From a bacterium (GTDB taxonomy: Bacteria; Bacteroidota; Bacteroidia; Bacteroidales; Muribaculaceae): a DNA stretch of 52,206 nt. How positions within the stretch are numbered: the first letter of the stretch is position 1; every line of letters begins with the position of its first letter. The translations under genes and the position numbers were made by a program. Shown here piece by piece: positions 1 through 7,625 of this stretch. The notes below the pieces were generated by a model. It made no database searches. It saw only the letters and a list, made by a program, of their open reading frames with translations, and was not told the origin of the DNA. The DNA lies in NCBI GenBank assembly GCA_014802625.1, contig JAAVBX010000006.1, positions 79,277 to 131,482 on the forward strand. The letters run 5' to 3'.

Positions 1-234
1 TTCGGTATCACACATCACCGCGACCGTCGGTCGAAGGGTCAGATCGTTTCCGAACTTGACTCCATCAAGGGTATCGGCCCCGCCACGCAGAAACTGCTTA
101 TGTCGGAATTCAAGAGTCTGAAGAGAGCGCGCGAGGCTACTCTCGAGCAACTCGCCGAGGTGATAGGCAACGCGAAAGCGAAGATATTATACGATCATTT
201 CCACGCCGGATCGGAGGCGGGAAAAGTGGAATGA
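1..234 (+). CDS. uvrC: UvrABC excinuclease subunit C, C-terminal end (partial)
   Basis: An open frame enters from the left edge and ends at TGA 232-234, giving the last 77 residues. It contains the UvrC-type H-R-D-R-R-S-K-G segment, which closes the 3' incision nuclease domain. A helix-hairpin-helix follows, with the S-I-K-G-I-G-P-A-T-Q-K-L-L core and the F-K-S-L-K-R-A-R-E-A-T second half. In UvrC this tandem HhH binds the bubble DNA made by UvrB in nucleotide excision repair. The N-terminal GIY-YIG domain is outside the window. rnr follows 101 bp downstream on the same strand. Confidence 0.9.
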   Translation, partial: FGITHHRDRRSKGQIVSELDSIKGIGPATQKLLMSEFKSLKRAREATLEQLAEVIGNAKAKILYDHFHAGSEAGKVE

Positions 235-335
235 TGATAAAATTCAACGTGTTTCAAACAAAAATGCCTGTGAGAGGCGTTATAAAGTTAACGAAAAGAG
301 TAATATAACCTAAATAATAGACAATAATATTTCAA

Positions 336-2597
336 ATGAAGAACGATATAAAGGAAAAGGCTCCTTCCACACGCCTTAAGAAAGCCCAGCTGCAGGAGAA
401 AGTGCTGGAATTTCTCGATCAGAGAAAAAATCAATCATTCAATTATAAGCAGATCGCCTATGGCATTGACGTCACGTCGAAAAGCCAGCGAAACGATTTG
501 CTCAATCTTCTCGACGACCTCGTGGCGGCCGAGAGCATAATAGAGGTCGGACTTGGAAAGTATCGCGCCCTCGACACCCGCGCCACGGAGAGCGAGGGCA
601 TATTCTCGCGCCGCTCCAACGGCAAGAATGCTGTCATAATCGGTGAAGCTCCCGATCAGCAGCAGATAATGGTTGCCGAGCGTAATTCGATGCATGCCCT
701 CAACGGCGACCGCGTCAGAGTGGAGATCGCCGCCGCACGTCCGGGACAGGATCCCGAAGCAAAGGTGCTCGAGATTCTCGAACCGAAAGAGCAGGTCTTC
801 ATCGGCACTCTCAATGTGGAGAAAAATTACGCGGCTGTCGTGACCGACTCCAAATTCCTTGCCGCCGATATAGTGATTCCGCGAAAACAGCTCAACGGTG
901 GCAAGCATGGCGACAAGGTTATAGCGCGTATCACGCAATGGACCGATGACCAGATGAATCCTCGCGGTGAGATCGTCGACATCCTCGGCAAGAAAGGTGA
1001 GAACACTGCGGAGATGCATGCTATCCTGGCCGAGTTCGGCCTCCCTTACAAGTATCCCGAGAATGTGGAGAAGGCAGCCGAGAAAATCGATGCCGGTATC
1101 ACCAAGGCGGAGGTGGCTAAGCGTGAGGATTTCCGCAATGTCACTACCTTCACTATCGATCCGCGCGATGCCAAGGACTTCGACGACGCCCTCTCTATCC
1201 GGCAACTTGCCAACGGTAACTATGAGGTGGGCGTGCACATCGCCGATGTCACTCATTACGTCACTCCCAACTCCACAATCGACAAGGAGGCGCGCGAGCG
1301 TGCCACGAGCGTATATCTCGTAGACCGCACTATCCCGATGCTCCCGGAGCGTCTCTCGAACGGAATATGCTCGCTGCGCCCGAATGAGGAAAAACTTACA
1401 TTCTCCGCGATTTTCGAGCTTGACAAGAACGCCAACGTGGTCAACTATCGTATCGGACGCACGGTAATCAAGTCAGACCGTCGCTTCACCTATGAGGAGG
1501 CGCAGGAGGTCATAGAGACCGGAAAGGGTGACTATGCGGAGGAGATTCTCGCTCTCGACAAGCTTGCCAAGCATCTGCGCCGTCGTCGCTACGATGCCGG
1601 CGCGCTGGAGTTCGACCGCGCTGAAGTGCGTTTCGAAATCGATGAGAATGGCAAACCTGTCAAGGCTTATTTCAAGGAATCCAAGGATGCCAACAAACTT
1701 ATTGAGGAATTCATGCTTCTGGCCAATCTAACGGTGGCTGAGTCGATCGGCAAAGTCAAGGGGGATAAGAAACCCAAGAATTTCGTCTATCGTGTGCATG
1801 ACAATCCGGATCCCGAGAAAATCACCAACTTCGCCCAGATAGCTTCCCGCTTCGGATATAAGATCAATCCCGAAGGAAAGGCGAGAGAGGTCAACAAGAG
1901 CCTCAACAGAATGCTGAAGGATGTGAAAGGAAAGGGCGAGGAGAATATGCTCTCTATTCTCGCCATCCGCTCGATGGCCAAGGCTGTCTATACGACCGAT
2001 AACGTCGGCCACTACGGTCTGGCCCTCGATTACTATACTCATTTCACATCACCGATCCGGCGTTATCCGGACATGATGGTTCATAGGCTTCTCGCCAAAT
2101 ATGCGGAGGGGAGTCGCTCGGCCGACAAGATGAAACTCGAGGATCAGTGCCGTCATTCATCCGACATGGAACAGCTGGCCGCCAACGCGGAACGTGCCTC
2201 CATCCGCTACAAGCAGGTGGAATTCATGCAGGATAAGATGGGGCAGATATTCGAGGGTGTCATCTCCGGTGTGACCGAATGGGGCTTCTATGTGGAGCTC
2301 GACGAAAATATGTGTGAGGGTCTTGTGCCGGTGCGTGATCTCAACGACGACTACTATGAGCTTGATGAGAAGAATTTCTGCCTTATCGGTCGCTCACATC
2401 ATAACAAATATACTCTCGGCGACCGCGTGAAAGTTCAGGTGGCCCGGGCCGATCTTGAGCGCAAACAGCTTGATTTCGCTCTTATCACCGACGAAGGGAA
2501 TCCCAACAAACCGCGTCGTGAACGCAATCGCAGTCATGGCCGCAATAATCCCTCAAAAAAAGGTGTAAAACGCGAGCGTAAGAACAAAAAGAGTTAA
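336..2597 (+). CDS. rnr: Ribonuclease R (3'-5' exoribonuclease)
   Basis: The 753-aa protein has RNase R architecture. An N-terminal winged-helix segment (about residues 15-75) is followed by cold-shock OB folds (about 85-230) and the RNB catalytic domain (about 255-590). An S1 domain begins near residue 636, and a Lys/Arg-rich tail closes the protein. The RNB metal site is visible as I-D-P-R-D-A-K-D-F-D-D, with D275, D281, D283 and D284 at the spacing of the E. coli RNase II acidic cluster. RNase R degrades structured RNA processively in the cytoplasm. The ATG at 336 starts the winged-helix module; I see no clear Shine-Dalgarno, as is normal in Bacteroidetes. It may be read from the uvrC side or from an unrecognised promoter in the 101-bp gap. 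Confidence 0.95.
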   Translation: MKNDIKEKAPSTRLKKAQLQEKVLEFLDQRKNQSFNYKQIAYGIDVTSKSQRNDLLNLLDDLVAAESIIEVGLGKYRALDTRATESEGIFSRRSNGKNAVIIGEAPDQQQIMVAERNSMHALNGDRVRVEIAAARPGQDPEAKVLEILEPKEQVFIGTLNVEKNYAAVVTDSKFLAADIVIPRKQLNGGKHGDKVIARITQWTDDQMNPRGEIVDILGKKGENTAEMHAILAEFGLPYKYPENVEKAAEKIDAGITKAEVAKREDFRNVTTFTIDPRDAKDFDDALSIRQLANGNYEVGVHIADVTHYVTPNSTIDKEARERATSVYLVDRTIPMLPERLSNGICSLRPNEEKLTFSAIFELDKNANVVNYRIGRTVIKSDRRFTYEEAQEVIETGKGDYAEEILALDKLAKHLRRRRYDAGALEFDRAEVRFEIDENGKPVKAYFKESKDANKLIEEFMLLANLTVAESIGKVKGDKKPKNFVYRVHDNPDPEKITNFAQIASRFGYKINPEGKAREVNKSLNRMLKDVKGKGEENMLSILAIRSMAKAVYTTDNVGHYGLALDYYTHFTSPIRRYPDMMVHRLLAKYAEGSRSADKMKLEDQCRHSSDMEQLAANAERASIRYKQVEFMQDKMGQIFEGVISGVTEWGFYVELDENMCEGLVPVRDLNDDYYELDEKNFCLIGRSHHNKYTLGDRVKVQVARADLERKQLDFALITDEGNPNKPRRERNRSHGRNNPSKKGVKRERKNKKS

Positions 2598-2608
2598 ATT
2601 CATTAAAA

Positions 2609-2627
2609 ATACCCTTTAGCTGGGTAT
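2609..2627 (+). terminator. Possible rnr terminator hairpin
   Basis: ATACCC at 2609-2614 and GGGTAT at 2622-2627 form a 6-bp stem 11 nt after the rnr stop codon. The tract after it is only AT-rich, with no clean U run, so this is a weak terminator candidate. Confidence 0.35.
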
Positions 2628-2650
2628 ATAAAGTTATAAAAGATGTTAAA

Positions 2651-2693
2651 AGTTACGCATTATCTCTTGTCAATTAAGAAATAATGCGTAACT
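2651..2693. repeat. 13-bp perfect inverted repeat over the SRP RNA promoter
   Basis: The arm at 2651-2663 (AGTTACGCATTAT) is exactly complementary to 2681-2693, with a 17-bp spacer. The right arm includes the first five bases of the -7 box, and the -33 TTG lies in the spacer. It could be an operator or a cruciform/hairpin. It lies too far from the rnr stop, and lacks a U tract, to be an obvious rnr terminator. Confidence 0.8.
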
Positions 2694-2696
2694 TTG
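2667..2696 (+). promoter_or_regulatory. Sigma-ABfr promoter for SRP RNA and tRNA-Thr
   Basis: The -33 TTG at 2667-2669 is followed by 19 bp and an exact TAnnTTTG -7 box (TAACTTTG) at 2689-2696. Transcription would start near 2701, the predicted first base of the SRP RNA. Confidence 0.8.
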
Positions 2697-2700
2697 CATC

Positions 2701-2798
2701 GGGTGAGTCCTGCACGAGTAGCTCCCTTTGAATCCCCCAGATCTTGATCGAAGCAAGGGTATTAGGTTGAGCACTGCGATGTAGACAGCTCTCCCACC
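2701..2798 (+). ncRNA. ffs: Signal recognition particle RNA (small bacterial type)
   Basis: This is a roughly 98-nt non-coding segment just after a perfect promoter. The termini pair: GGGTGAG at 2701-2707 with CTCTCCC at 2789-2795, one T-T mismatch, leaving an ACC tail. The centre has the domain IV look: a C-rich 5' side, a GAT-CTTG-ATC apical hairpin at about 2740-2749, then GAAGCA and AGGG. The 3' part (GATGTAG, a C/T-rich closing strand, then ACC) resembles the end of E. coli 4.5S RNA. SRP RNA binds Ffh for co-translational targeting. The identification rests on motif recall and hand folding; a covariance search would settle it and fix the ends. Confidence 0.72.
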
Positions 2799-2799
2799 T

Positions 2800-2873
2800 G
2801 CCTCTTTAGCTCAGTTGGCCAGAGCACGTGATTTGTAATCTCGGGGTCGTTGGTTCGAATCCGACAAGAGGCT
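2800..2873 (+). tRNA. tRNA-Thr (TGT anticodon)
   Basis: The 74-nt cloverleaf has a 7-bp acceptor stem (GCCTCTT with AAGAGGC), D-arm TTAGCTCAGTTGGCCAGAGC, anticodon loop TTTGTAA with anticodon TGT at 2834-2836, and T-arm GGTTCGAATCC. The anticodon stem has a T-T mismatch at 2829/2841. CCA is not encoded. It follows the SRP RNA by about 1 nt, so both are probably processed from one transcript. Confidence 0.95.
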
Positions 2874-2945
2874 CTAATAGGCAAGATATTTCTCCGCTGT
2901 GAAGCGCATGGAGCAATCAGAAAGAACAATAGGATAAATGAAAGG

Positions 2946-2961
2946 TGCTGCTTCGGCAGCA
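2946..2961 (+). repeat. UUCG-capped hairpin after tRNA-Thr
   Basis: TGCTGC-TTCG-GCAGCA is a perfect 6-bp stem with a stable UUCG tetraloop, 72 nt past the tRNA. It has no immediate U tract. It may protect or help terminate the SRP-tRNA transcript. Confidence 0.5.
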
Positions 2962-2993
2962 TAAGCGTTGAATGTTTTTCATAATTTTGTTTT

Positions 2994-3029
2994 GGCGGTG
3001 TGTTTGTGATAAACATGCCGTTTTTTTTT
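2994..3029 (+). terminator. Intrinsic terminator of the SRP RNA/tRNA-Thr unit
   Basis: An imperfect stem (GGC and TGTTT on the left, AAACA and GCC on the right, with a few unpaired left-arm bases) is followed directly by nine T residues at 3021-3029. The same T run supplies the -33 TTG of the next promoter. Confidence 0.55.
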
Positions 3030-3058
3030 GTCCCTTTCCAAATTTTCAATTATATTTG
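3028..3058 (+). promoter_or_regulatory. Sigma-ABfr promoter of the DUF4286 gene
   Basis: TTG at 3028-3030, a 20-bp spacer and an exact TAnnTTTG box (TATATTTG) at 3051-3058. The expected start near 3063 leaves a leader of about 24 nt. Confidence 0.75.
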
Positions 3059-3086
3059 TGCCACGACATACTTATAAAAATAAGAC

Positions 3087-3416
3087 ATGTATATTTATAA
3101 TGTAACTTTTGTGGTTGAAAAGCAGGATGGCGATGCTTTTCTGAAGTGGCTGAGGGATGAGGCTTTGGCCGAGTTGATGAATCCGGAATCTCCTGCACGC
3201 GAACCGAGGCTGACGGAGGTTGTGAACGTCCCGGGGGCACCGGATTTTGGTGAACATGCGTGCAGTTTCGCCCTTCAGACAGAGTTCCAGACTCTTGAGG
3301 ATGCCGAGAAATGGGCCGAGGTGTATCTACAGCCGGTCGTCGGAAAATATGCCGCTCGATTCGGGATGGAGAAAGCCCATAGTTTTGCCACCATACTCCG
3401 GAACATAGACCTGTAG
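3087..3416 (+). CDS. DUF4286 family protein
   Basis: A 109-aa cytoplasmic protein without signal peptide. The N-terminus (M-Y-I-Y-N-V-T-F-V-V-E) and the overall length match the small Bacteroidetes DUF4286 family, which looks like a ferredoxin-like alpha/beta fold and whose role is unknown. It has its own promoter. Its stop lies 5 bp from the end of convergent ruvC, so the 3' ends must overlap as transcripts. Family assignment is by recognition of the N-terminal pattern; no function is inferred. Confidence 0.75.
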   Translation: MYIYNVTFVVEKQDGDAFLKWLRDEALAELMNPESPAREPRLTEVVNVPGAPDFGEHACSFALQTEFQTLEDAEKWAEVYLQPVVGKYAARFGMEKAHSFATILRNIDL

Positions 3417-3421
3417 AGCTT

Positions 3422-4006
3422 TTATTTGCGGCGTGGAGCGATGCGATCGGGGTGTTGCGCGAGGAATTGTGCCCAGGATGACGGACCTTTGGCAATCTCC
3501 GGCTTGGCGCTCTCATAGAAATGAGTAAGGGCAGCCGCGAGGGCGTCTGTGGCGTCAAGCAGAGAAGGCATATTCTCCTTCGGGATATGAAGGATATGCT
3601 GCAACATGGATGCCACCTGCTCTTTTGAAGCAGAGCCGCGACCTGTGACGGATTGCTTGATTGACAACGGAGCATACTCCGCGATGGGGATGTCGCGTGC
3701 CAACACGGCTGCCATGGCCACCCCTTGGGCCCTTCCGAGTTTCAGCATTGACTGCACGTTCTTGCCGAAGAACGGAGCTTCAATAGCCAGTTCATCGGGC
3801 AGATACTGGTCGACAAGAGAGGTCACGCGCTCAAAAATACGGCGAAGACGCAGGTAATGGCTGTCAAACTTCGACAGTTTGATCACCCCCATCACCACAA
3901 CCTCAGGTGTCTTCCCGTTGACTCCGAGCACACCGTAGCCCATGACATTCGTGCCGGGGTCGATGCCCATGATTACCCGTTCATATTTCTTTACAGCCTC
4001 ATCCAT
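3422..4006 (-). CDS. ruvC: Holliday junction resolvase RuvC
   Basis: The protein has 194 aa from the ATG at 4004-4006. The frame stays open further upstream into the intergenic region, but that extension has no RuvC-like sequence. The four acidic catalytic residues are present as D16 (G-I-D-P-G), E76 (A-I-E-A-P-F-F), D151 and D154 (D-A-T-D-A-L). Their spacing is close to E. coli D7/E66/D138/D141. RuvC cleaves Holliday junctions symmetrically with RuvAB. It is convergent with the DUF4286 gene and divergent from deoC across a 184-bp region that carries an inverted repeat. Confidence 0.95.
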   Translation of the reverse strand: MDEAVKKYERVIMGIDPGTNVMGYGVLGVNGKTPEVVVMGVIKLSKFDSHYLRLRRIFERVTSLVDQYLPDELAIEAPFFGKNVQSMLKLGRAQGVAMAAVLARDIPIAEYAPLSIKQSVTGRGSASKEQVASMLQHILHIPKENMPSLLDATDALAAALTHFYESAKPEIAKGPSSWAQFLAQHPDRIAPRRK

Positions 4007-4037
4007 AATTCTGTTTTGATTGAAATAACTTTCTTTT

Positions 4038-4060
4038 ACGTTATCTTTCGTAGATAACGT
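4038..4060. repeat. 9-bp perfect inverted repeat in the ruvC-deoC divergent region
   Basis: ACGTTATCT at 4038-4046 is complementary to AGATAACGT at 4052-4060, with a 5-nt spacer. It sits 32 bp from the ruvC start and 130 bp from deoC. The position fits a transcription-factor site acting on ruvC or both genes. A second, GC-rich repeat (CCGGG/CCCGG) lies near 4110-4126. I could not place a confident promoter in this 184-bp gap. Confidence 0.6.
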
Positions 4061-4190
4061 GACAAGTGAGATTTTAGTACAGTTCCGATAATCCGAGCTT
4101 CGTAGCCTGCCGGGTAATATCCCGGTGCCGGAGGGAATTTCCGCCATTAGGATTGTTGTAATTAAGAAACCCTTAAATTGCCTGTTGTAA

Positions 4191-5069
4191 ATGGACAGAT
4201 ACCAAGAAGCGCTGGCCGCGAGCCACGTACTCACCGACGAGTCAGTAGTGGCCGCCGAAGTCAATAAAATTATCGAGAAGGCCAATGAATATGCCTCTCC
4301 CGAAACCTATGCATTCCTCTTCAGTTCGATTGATCTGACCACCCTTTCATCGGAAGACAATGAGCGTAGCGTGGCCGCTTTTACAGAGCGTGTCAACGCC
4401 TTCGACAACGAATATCCACAGTATAAAAACGTAGCCGCCATCTGCGTTTATTCCAATTTCGCCGAGGTGGTCGATACGGTCCTTGATGTCGAGGGTGTCG
4501 ATATCGCTGTAGTGGCCGGAGGTTTCCCGTCGAGTCAGACATTCCAGGCCGTCAAGGTAGCCGATGTGGCTCTGGCCGTGGCCGGAGGGGCCAATGAGGT
4601 CGATATCGTTATGAATATCGGTCAATTCCTCGCCGAGGACTATGAAAGCCTCACAGATGAAATCGTAGAGCTCAAGCACACCGCCCGAGGAGCCAAACTG
4701 AAGGTAATCCTCGAGACAGGAGCCCTCAGAACGGCCGAGAATATCAAAAGGGCATCGGTGCTGGCGATGTATTCCGATGCCGACTTCATCAAGACATCCA
4801 CCGGCAAGATTTATCCCGGCGCCTCATTGGAGGCGGCGTGGGTGATGTGTCAGTGCATAAAGGAATACTATCAGAAGACCGGTCGTAAGGTCGGTTTCAA
4901 GGCTGCAGGCGGTATCCGCACTGCGGAGGAGGCCCTGCGATACTACGCTGTCGTCAAGGAGGTGCTCGGCGACGAATGGCTCAACCGCGACCTCTTCCGT
5001 ATAGGGGCATCCTCGCTCGCCAACAACCTCCTCAGCACTATGGAGGGTAAGGAAATCAAATTCTTCTGA
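4191..5069 (+). CDS. deoC: Deoxyribose-phosphate aldolase
   Basis: A 292-aa class I aldolase that reversibly splits 2-deoxyribose-5-phosphate into glyceraldehyde-3-phosphate and acetaldehyde in deoxynucleoside catabolism. The Schiff-base lysine is K201 in D-F-I-K-T-S-T-G-K. The second lysine is K237 in G-F-K-A-A-G-G-I-R. The A-N-E-V-D-I-V-M-N segment carries the conserved Asp. It belongs to the longer DeoC type, and I see no partner deo genes nearby. The following lipoprotein gene starts 29 bp downstream and could be co-transcribed, although a strong hairpin lies in that gene's start. Confidence 0.95.
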   Translation: MDRYQEALAASHVLTDESVVAAEVNKIIEKANEYASPETYAFLFSSIDLTTLSSEDNERSVAAFTERVNAFDNEYPQYKNVAAICVYSNFAEVVDTVLDVEGVDIAVVAGGFPSSQTFQAVKVADVALAVAGGANEVDIVMNIGQFLAEDYESLTDEIVELKHTARGAKLKVILETGALRTAENIKRASVLAMYSDADFIKTSTGKIYPGASLEAAWVMCQCIKEYYQKTGRKVGFKAAGGIRTAEEALRYYAVVKEVLGDEWLNRDLFRIGASSLANNLLSTMEGKEIKFF

Positions 5070-5098
5070 TTGAGATTTTATTCCGGCCTGACCCTGTT

Positions 5099-5710
5099 AT
5101 GAACATACGGTCAATATTGCATAAATCCGCCACGGCATGGGCTATAACGCTTCTTGCCGTGGCGGATTTATCTCTATCCTCATGTGAAAGAGGATATGAA
5201 CCACCCTCCATACAATCGCCTGATAATCCCGAAGTCTCCGATAAACCTGATATTCCGGATGATCCGGATAACGGAGACGTCGCTCCTTCAGATTCTGATG
5301 AACCTGACAGCTCGATGCCGGTGAAACCTGCCGGAAAGGGAAGCCGCAGTGACCCTTATAACGTATCGGCTCTTCGAAGCATGGAGGAGGATGAGGAGGA
5401 TATATGGGTGGAGGGGTATGTGACAGGTTTTGTCAGCGGCCCCCTGTTCGATACCGGCATCCGCTACCGCCTTCCGCAGAGCGATGACGGCTATGAGGGA
5501 CGCGATATAGTGATCGGCTGCACTCCGCTGACACGCAAACCTTCGGAATCGGCCCCGGTGATGCTTCAGGGTGCTTTCAGACGCGCCTATAGCCTCGACG
5601 TACGCCCCGATCTGCTCGGGCGGCATATCCTCATCAACGGAGCGACGGGCGGCGTTTTAGGTGTGCGCGGAATTTCCGACATTACTATCCTTCTTCTGCT
5701 TGAGGAGTAA
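5099..5710 (+). CDS. DUF6359-type lipoprotein
   Basis: A 203-aa lipoprotein. The n-region has R/H/K, then a hydrophobic stretch ends at the lipobox L-S-S-C near residue 28. Residues 30-75 are a Pro/Asp/Ser-rich linker. From about residue 80 (G-S-R-S-D-P-Y-N-V) to the end it matches the DUF6359 OB-like domain, including D-I-W-V-E-G-Y-V-T-G and the R-D-I-V-I-G strand. The function is unknown; related domains occur in Bacteroidales surface lipoproteins. A 15-bp perfect inverted repeat is embedded in the signal-peptide codons. Its 3' end is 8 bp from the convergent DUF3843 gene. Confidence 0.75.
   Translation: MNIRSILHKSATAWAITLLAVADLSLSSCERGYEPPSIQSPDNPEVSDKPDIPDDPDNGDVAPSDSDEPDSSMPVKPAGKGSRSDPYNVSALRSMEEDEEDIWVEGYVTGFVSGPLFDTGIRYRLPQSDDGYEGRDIVIGCTPLTRKPSESAPVMLQGAFRRAYSLDVRPDLLGRHILINGATGGVLGVRGISDITILLLLEE
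5121..5171 (+). repeat. 15-bp perfect inverted repeat inside signal-peptide coding sequence
   Basis: The arm 5121-5135 (ATAAATCCGCCACGG) is exactly complementary to 5157-5171, with a 21-nt loop. It spans about codons 8-25 of the lipoprotein and begins 51 nt past the deoC stop. It could act as a deoC terminator/attenuator or as a translational brake. Confidence 0.85.
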
Positions 5711-5718
5711 GCGGTAAA

Positions 5719-7485
5719 TCAATCCGGCTCCGAATAAACCATCGTCCGGCCATATGCCGGAAGGTTGGAATAAAAGCCTATCCAGAAGGCTATGTAATCC
5801 TGAATTATGCGGCGGCCGACCTCTTCACCTTGGCTCGCCCCGATTTTTGCCTCGGGCAGGAGATTATGTTCCTGAATATATCTGGCCACATCGTAGGGAA
5901 TCGCGTTGTGGAAAATAAAATGCATGAATGACTCCTTGGCCGCTCTGCGTTTGCGATATGCTCTGTTGCCCGGAAGATCAAATGCATATCCGGCATCAGG
6001 AAGGAAAGTCAAGCCGAGTTCACGGCTGATAAGAGCAACGAAATTCTTGGCGTCGGGATATTCCGAACCCGTATTCGGATGGAATCCGAGTTGTGCCAGA
6101 AATGGCTTGATTTTAGTGATACAGACCACCTGTCGCCCCTCTAACGACTCGATCCATCCGGATGCCTCATTGCGTTGTTGCTCGGGAGTTATGGGTGCAG
6201 TCGCCTCTTCCCATTCCTCTTTAAGGTCAACGTCACCGCTCAGCAGTCCGTTGAGTAGATACTGCCCCTTATAACATACGAGATTACATTTGGCATAGCC
6301 GATCTCATCAGGGCGAAATCCATTGGCAAAGGAATTGCGTTCTACGACGTATTCCCGATTAGCCGCATCCTCAAAAATGATATGGCGGGATTTGGCTTCC
6401 CGGCTAACTTTGAAGATTTGAAGCGGAAGCACTTCGATAGCCTCGATTTCAGCAGCCAACCCGGAGTTGCCGAATTCGGTAGCTATCGCCGCGACAAGAG
6501 TGCGGGAGGGACATCCCATCGGGCTCATCGAGCGTTGCCATGCCTCTGAGACGGTAATCGAGTACAGGATTGTGGATGGATCAATATTTGGGTTGATACT
6601 GTAGTCAAAATTCGTTGTCTGTGTCAGTAGCTCCTCATATAATCCTGAAAAACAGGTCATAGGATTGTGCATGACGAGCCATATGGCAATCTCGCGGATA
6701 TTCAAATAGTCGCCACTGCGGAATGAAGTCTTCAGCCATCCGGCTATGCGAGTCGCTTCCGGAGCCTTAGGGAATTGTTCGTTAAGATGGTCGAACAACC
6801 GATTGGCGATTAATTCCCAACCGGGAGCAAGCGGGGAATAGGTCGAGTTTTGTTTTTTACCGAGTCGGCATATGGTCATCCATATCAGAAAGCGGATATC
6901 CTCCTCATTGATGTGGTCAGGCATATAGTTGTCGTGGAGGCAATCATAGAAGGGAAGATAATATCCGTAGCGGTCGTAGCAGACACGACGCATGGCCGAG
7001 AATACCTTCGTGCCGCTCACAACGTCCTCAAGATATGCGGCCAACACCTTGCCTACTTCCCTGCAAAAACCTTCGGGTGTCGATGGGGGAAGATTGAACG
7101 AAGCTACGATATCCGTCAGAAGTGTGGCCAGATCGGCATAATATTTATCCGAACCGCATGTGAGATTGGCGGGATGGGTGTGTTGCCATTCCTCCTTCGT
7201 GATCGGCTCATCGAAGTCCATATCCCATTCATCATCCGGAACTCCGTCAAAATCCAGGTCATCCCTGCCCATTTTGGCTTCATCGGATAATTCATCCAGA
7301 GATTCACTTAATAATCGCTCGAACTCTTCGGGACCGAACTCCCGCTCCATACGCTGAATGTCCTTGAGCATAGCCATGAATCCGGCTTCATCCATAGGCT
7401 CATTCATTACATTGGCCTTACGCGGATTAAAAGCCCCCTCTCTCCCTTTGAAAGGATTGGAAAACTTCTTTTTATTCGTGTCCAT
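5719..7485 (-). CDS. DUF3843 family protein
   Basis: A 588-aa soluble protein with no signal peptide or membrane segment. The first 95 residues are charged and look disordered. The core from about residue 97 (E-E-W-Q-H-T-H-P, then Y-Y-A-D-L-A) through Y-L-P-F-Y-D and I-N-E-E-D-I-R-F-L-I-W matches the Bacteroidetes DUF3843 family, of unknown function. No catalytic motif is evident. It has its own near-consensus promoter and appears monocistronic. Assignment is from remembered family patterns. Confidence 0.7.
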   Translation of the reverse strand: MDTNKKKFSNPFKGREGAFNPRKANVMNEPMDEAGFMAMLKDIQRMEREFGPEEFERLLSESLDELSDEAKMGRDDLDFDGVPDDEWDMDFDEPITKEEWQHTHPANLTCGSDKYYADLATLLTDIVASFNLPPSTPEGFCREVGKVLAAYLEDVVSGTKVFSAMRRVCYDRYGYYLPFYDCLHDNYMPDHINEEDIRFLIWMTICRLGKKQNSTYSPLAPGWELIANRLFDHLNEQFPKAPEATRIAGWLKTSFRSGDYLNIREIAIWLVMHNPMTCFSGLYEELLTQTTNFDYSINPNIDPSTILYSITVSEAWQRSMSPMGCPSRTLVAAIATEFGNSGLAAEIEAIEVLPLQIFKVSREAKSRHIIFEDAANREYVVERNSFANGFRPDEIGYAKCNLVCYKGQYLLNGLLSGDVDLKEEWEEATAPITPEQQRNEASGWIESLEGRQVVCITKIKPFLAQLGFHPNTGSEYPDAKNFVALISRELGLTFLPDAGYAFDLPGNRAYRKRRAAKESFMHFIFHNAIPYDVARYIQEHNLLPEAKIGASQGEEVGRRIIQDYIAFWIGFYSNLPAYGRTMVYSEPD

Positions 7486-7502
7486 ATCGGAATTATTTCC
7501 CG

Positions 7503-7532
7503 CAAAGTTAGCTATTAATCATCAATTGACAA
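7503..7532 (-). promoter_or_regulatory. Sigma-ABfr promoter of the DUF3843 gene
   Basis: On the minus strand, TTG (complement of 7530-7532) is followed by 19 bp and TAACTTTG (complement of 7503-7510), an exact TAnnTTTG box. The leader is about 13 nt. Confidence 0.8.
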
Positions 7533-7575
7533 AACCTCATACTTCAAAAACCTATATTTCCTTACCCCACCTGAC

Positions 7576-7612
7576 AAAAAGGCTGCTCCGTAATAAACCT
7601 TACGGAGCAGCC
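7576..7612 (-). terminator. Intrinsic terminator of the first sus operon
   Basis: A 13-bp perfect stem (7581-7593 with 7600-7612, six-nt loop) is followed on the minus strand by TTTTT (7576-7580). It begins 14 bp after the susD stop codon. Confidence 0.92.
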
Positions 7613-7625
7613 TCGTTATCGTAAA

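Noticed and set aside
2651-2693. Invertible (phase-variable) promoter at the SRP RNA
   Set aside because: Although inverted repeats flank the -33 element, the 17-bp spacer is far too short for the known Bacteroides invertible segments and one arm includes the -7 box. No invertase is nearby.
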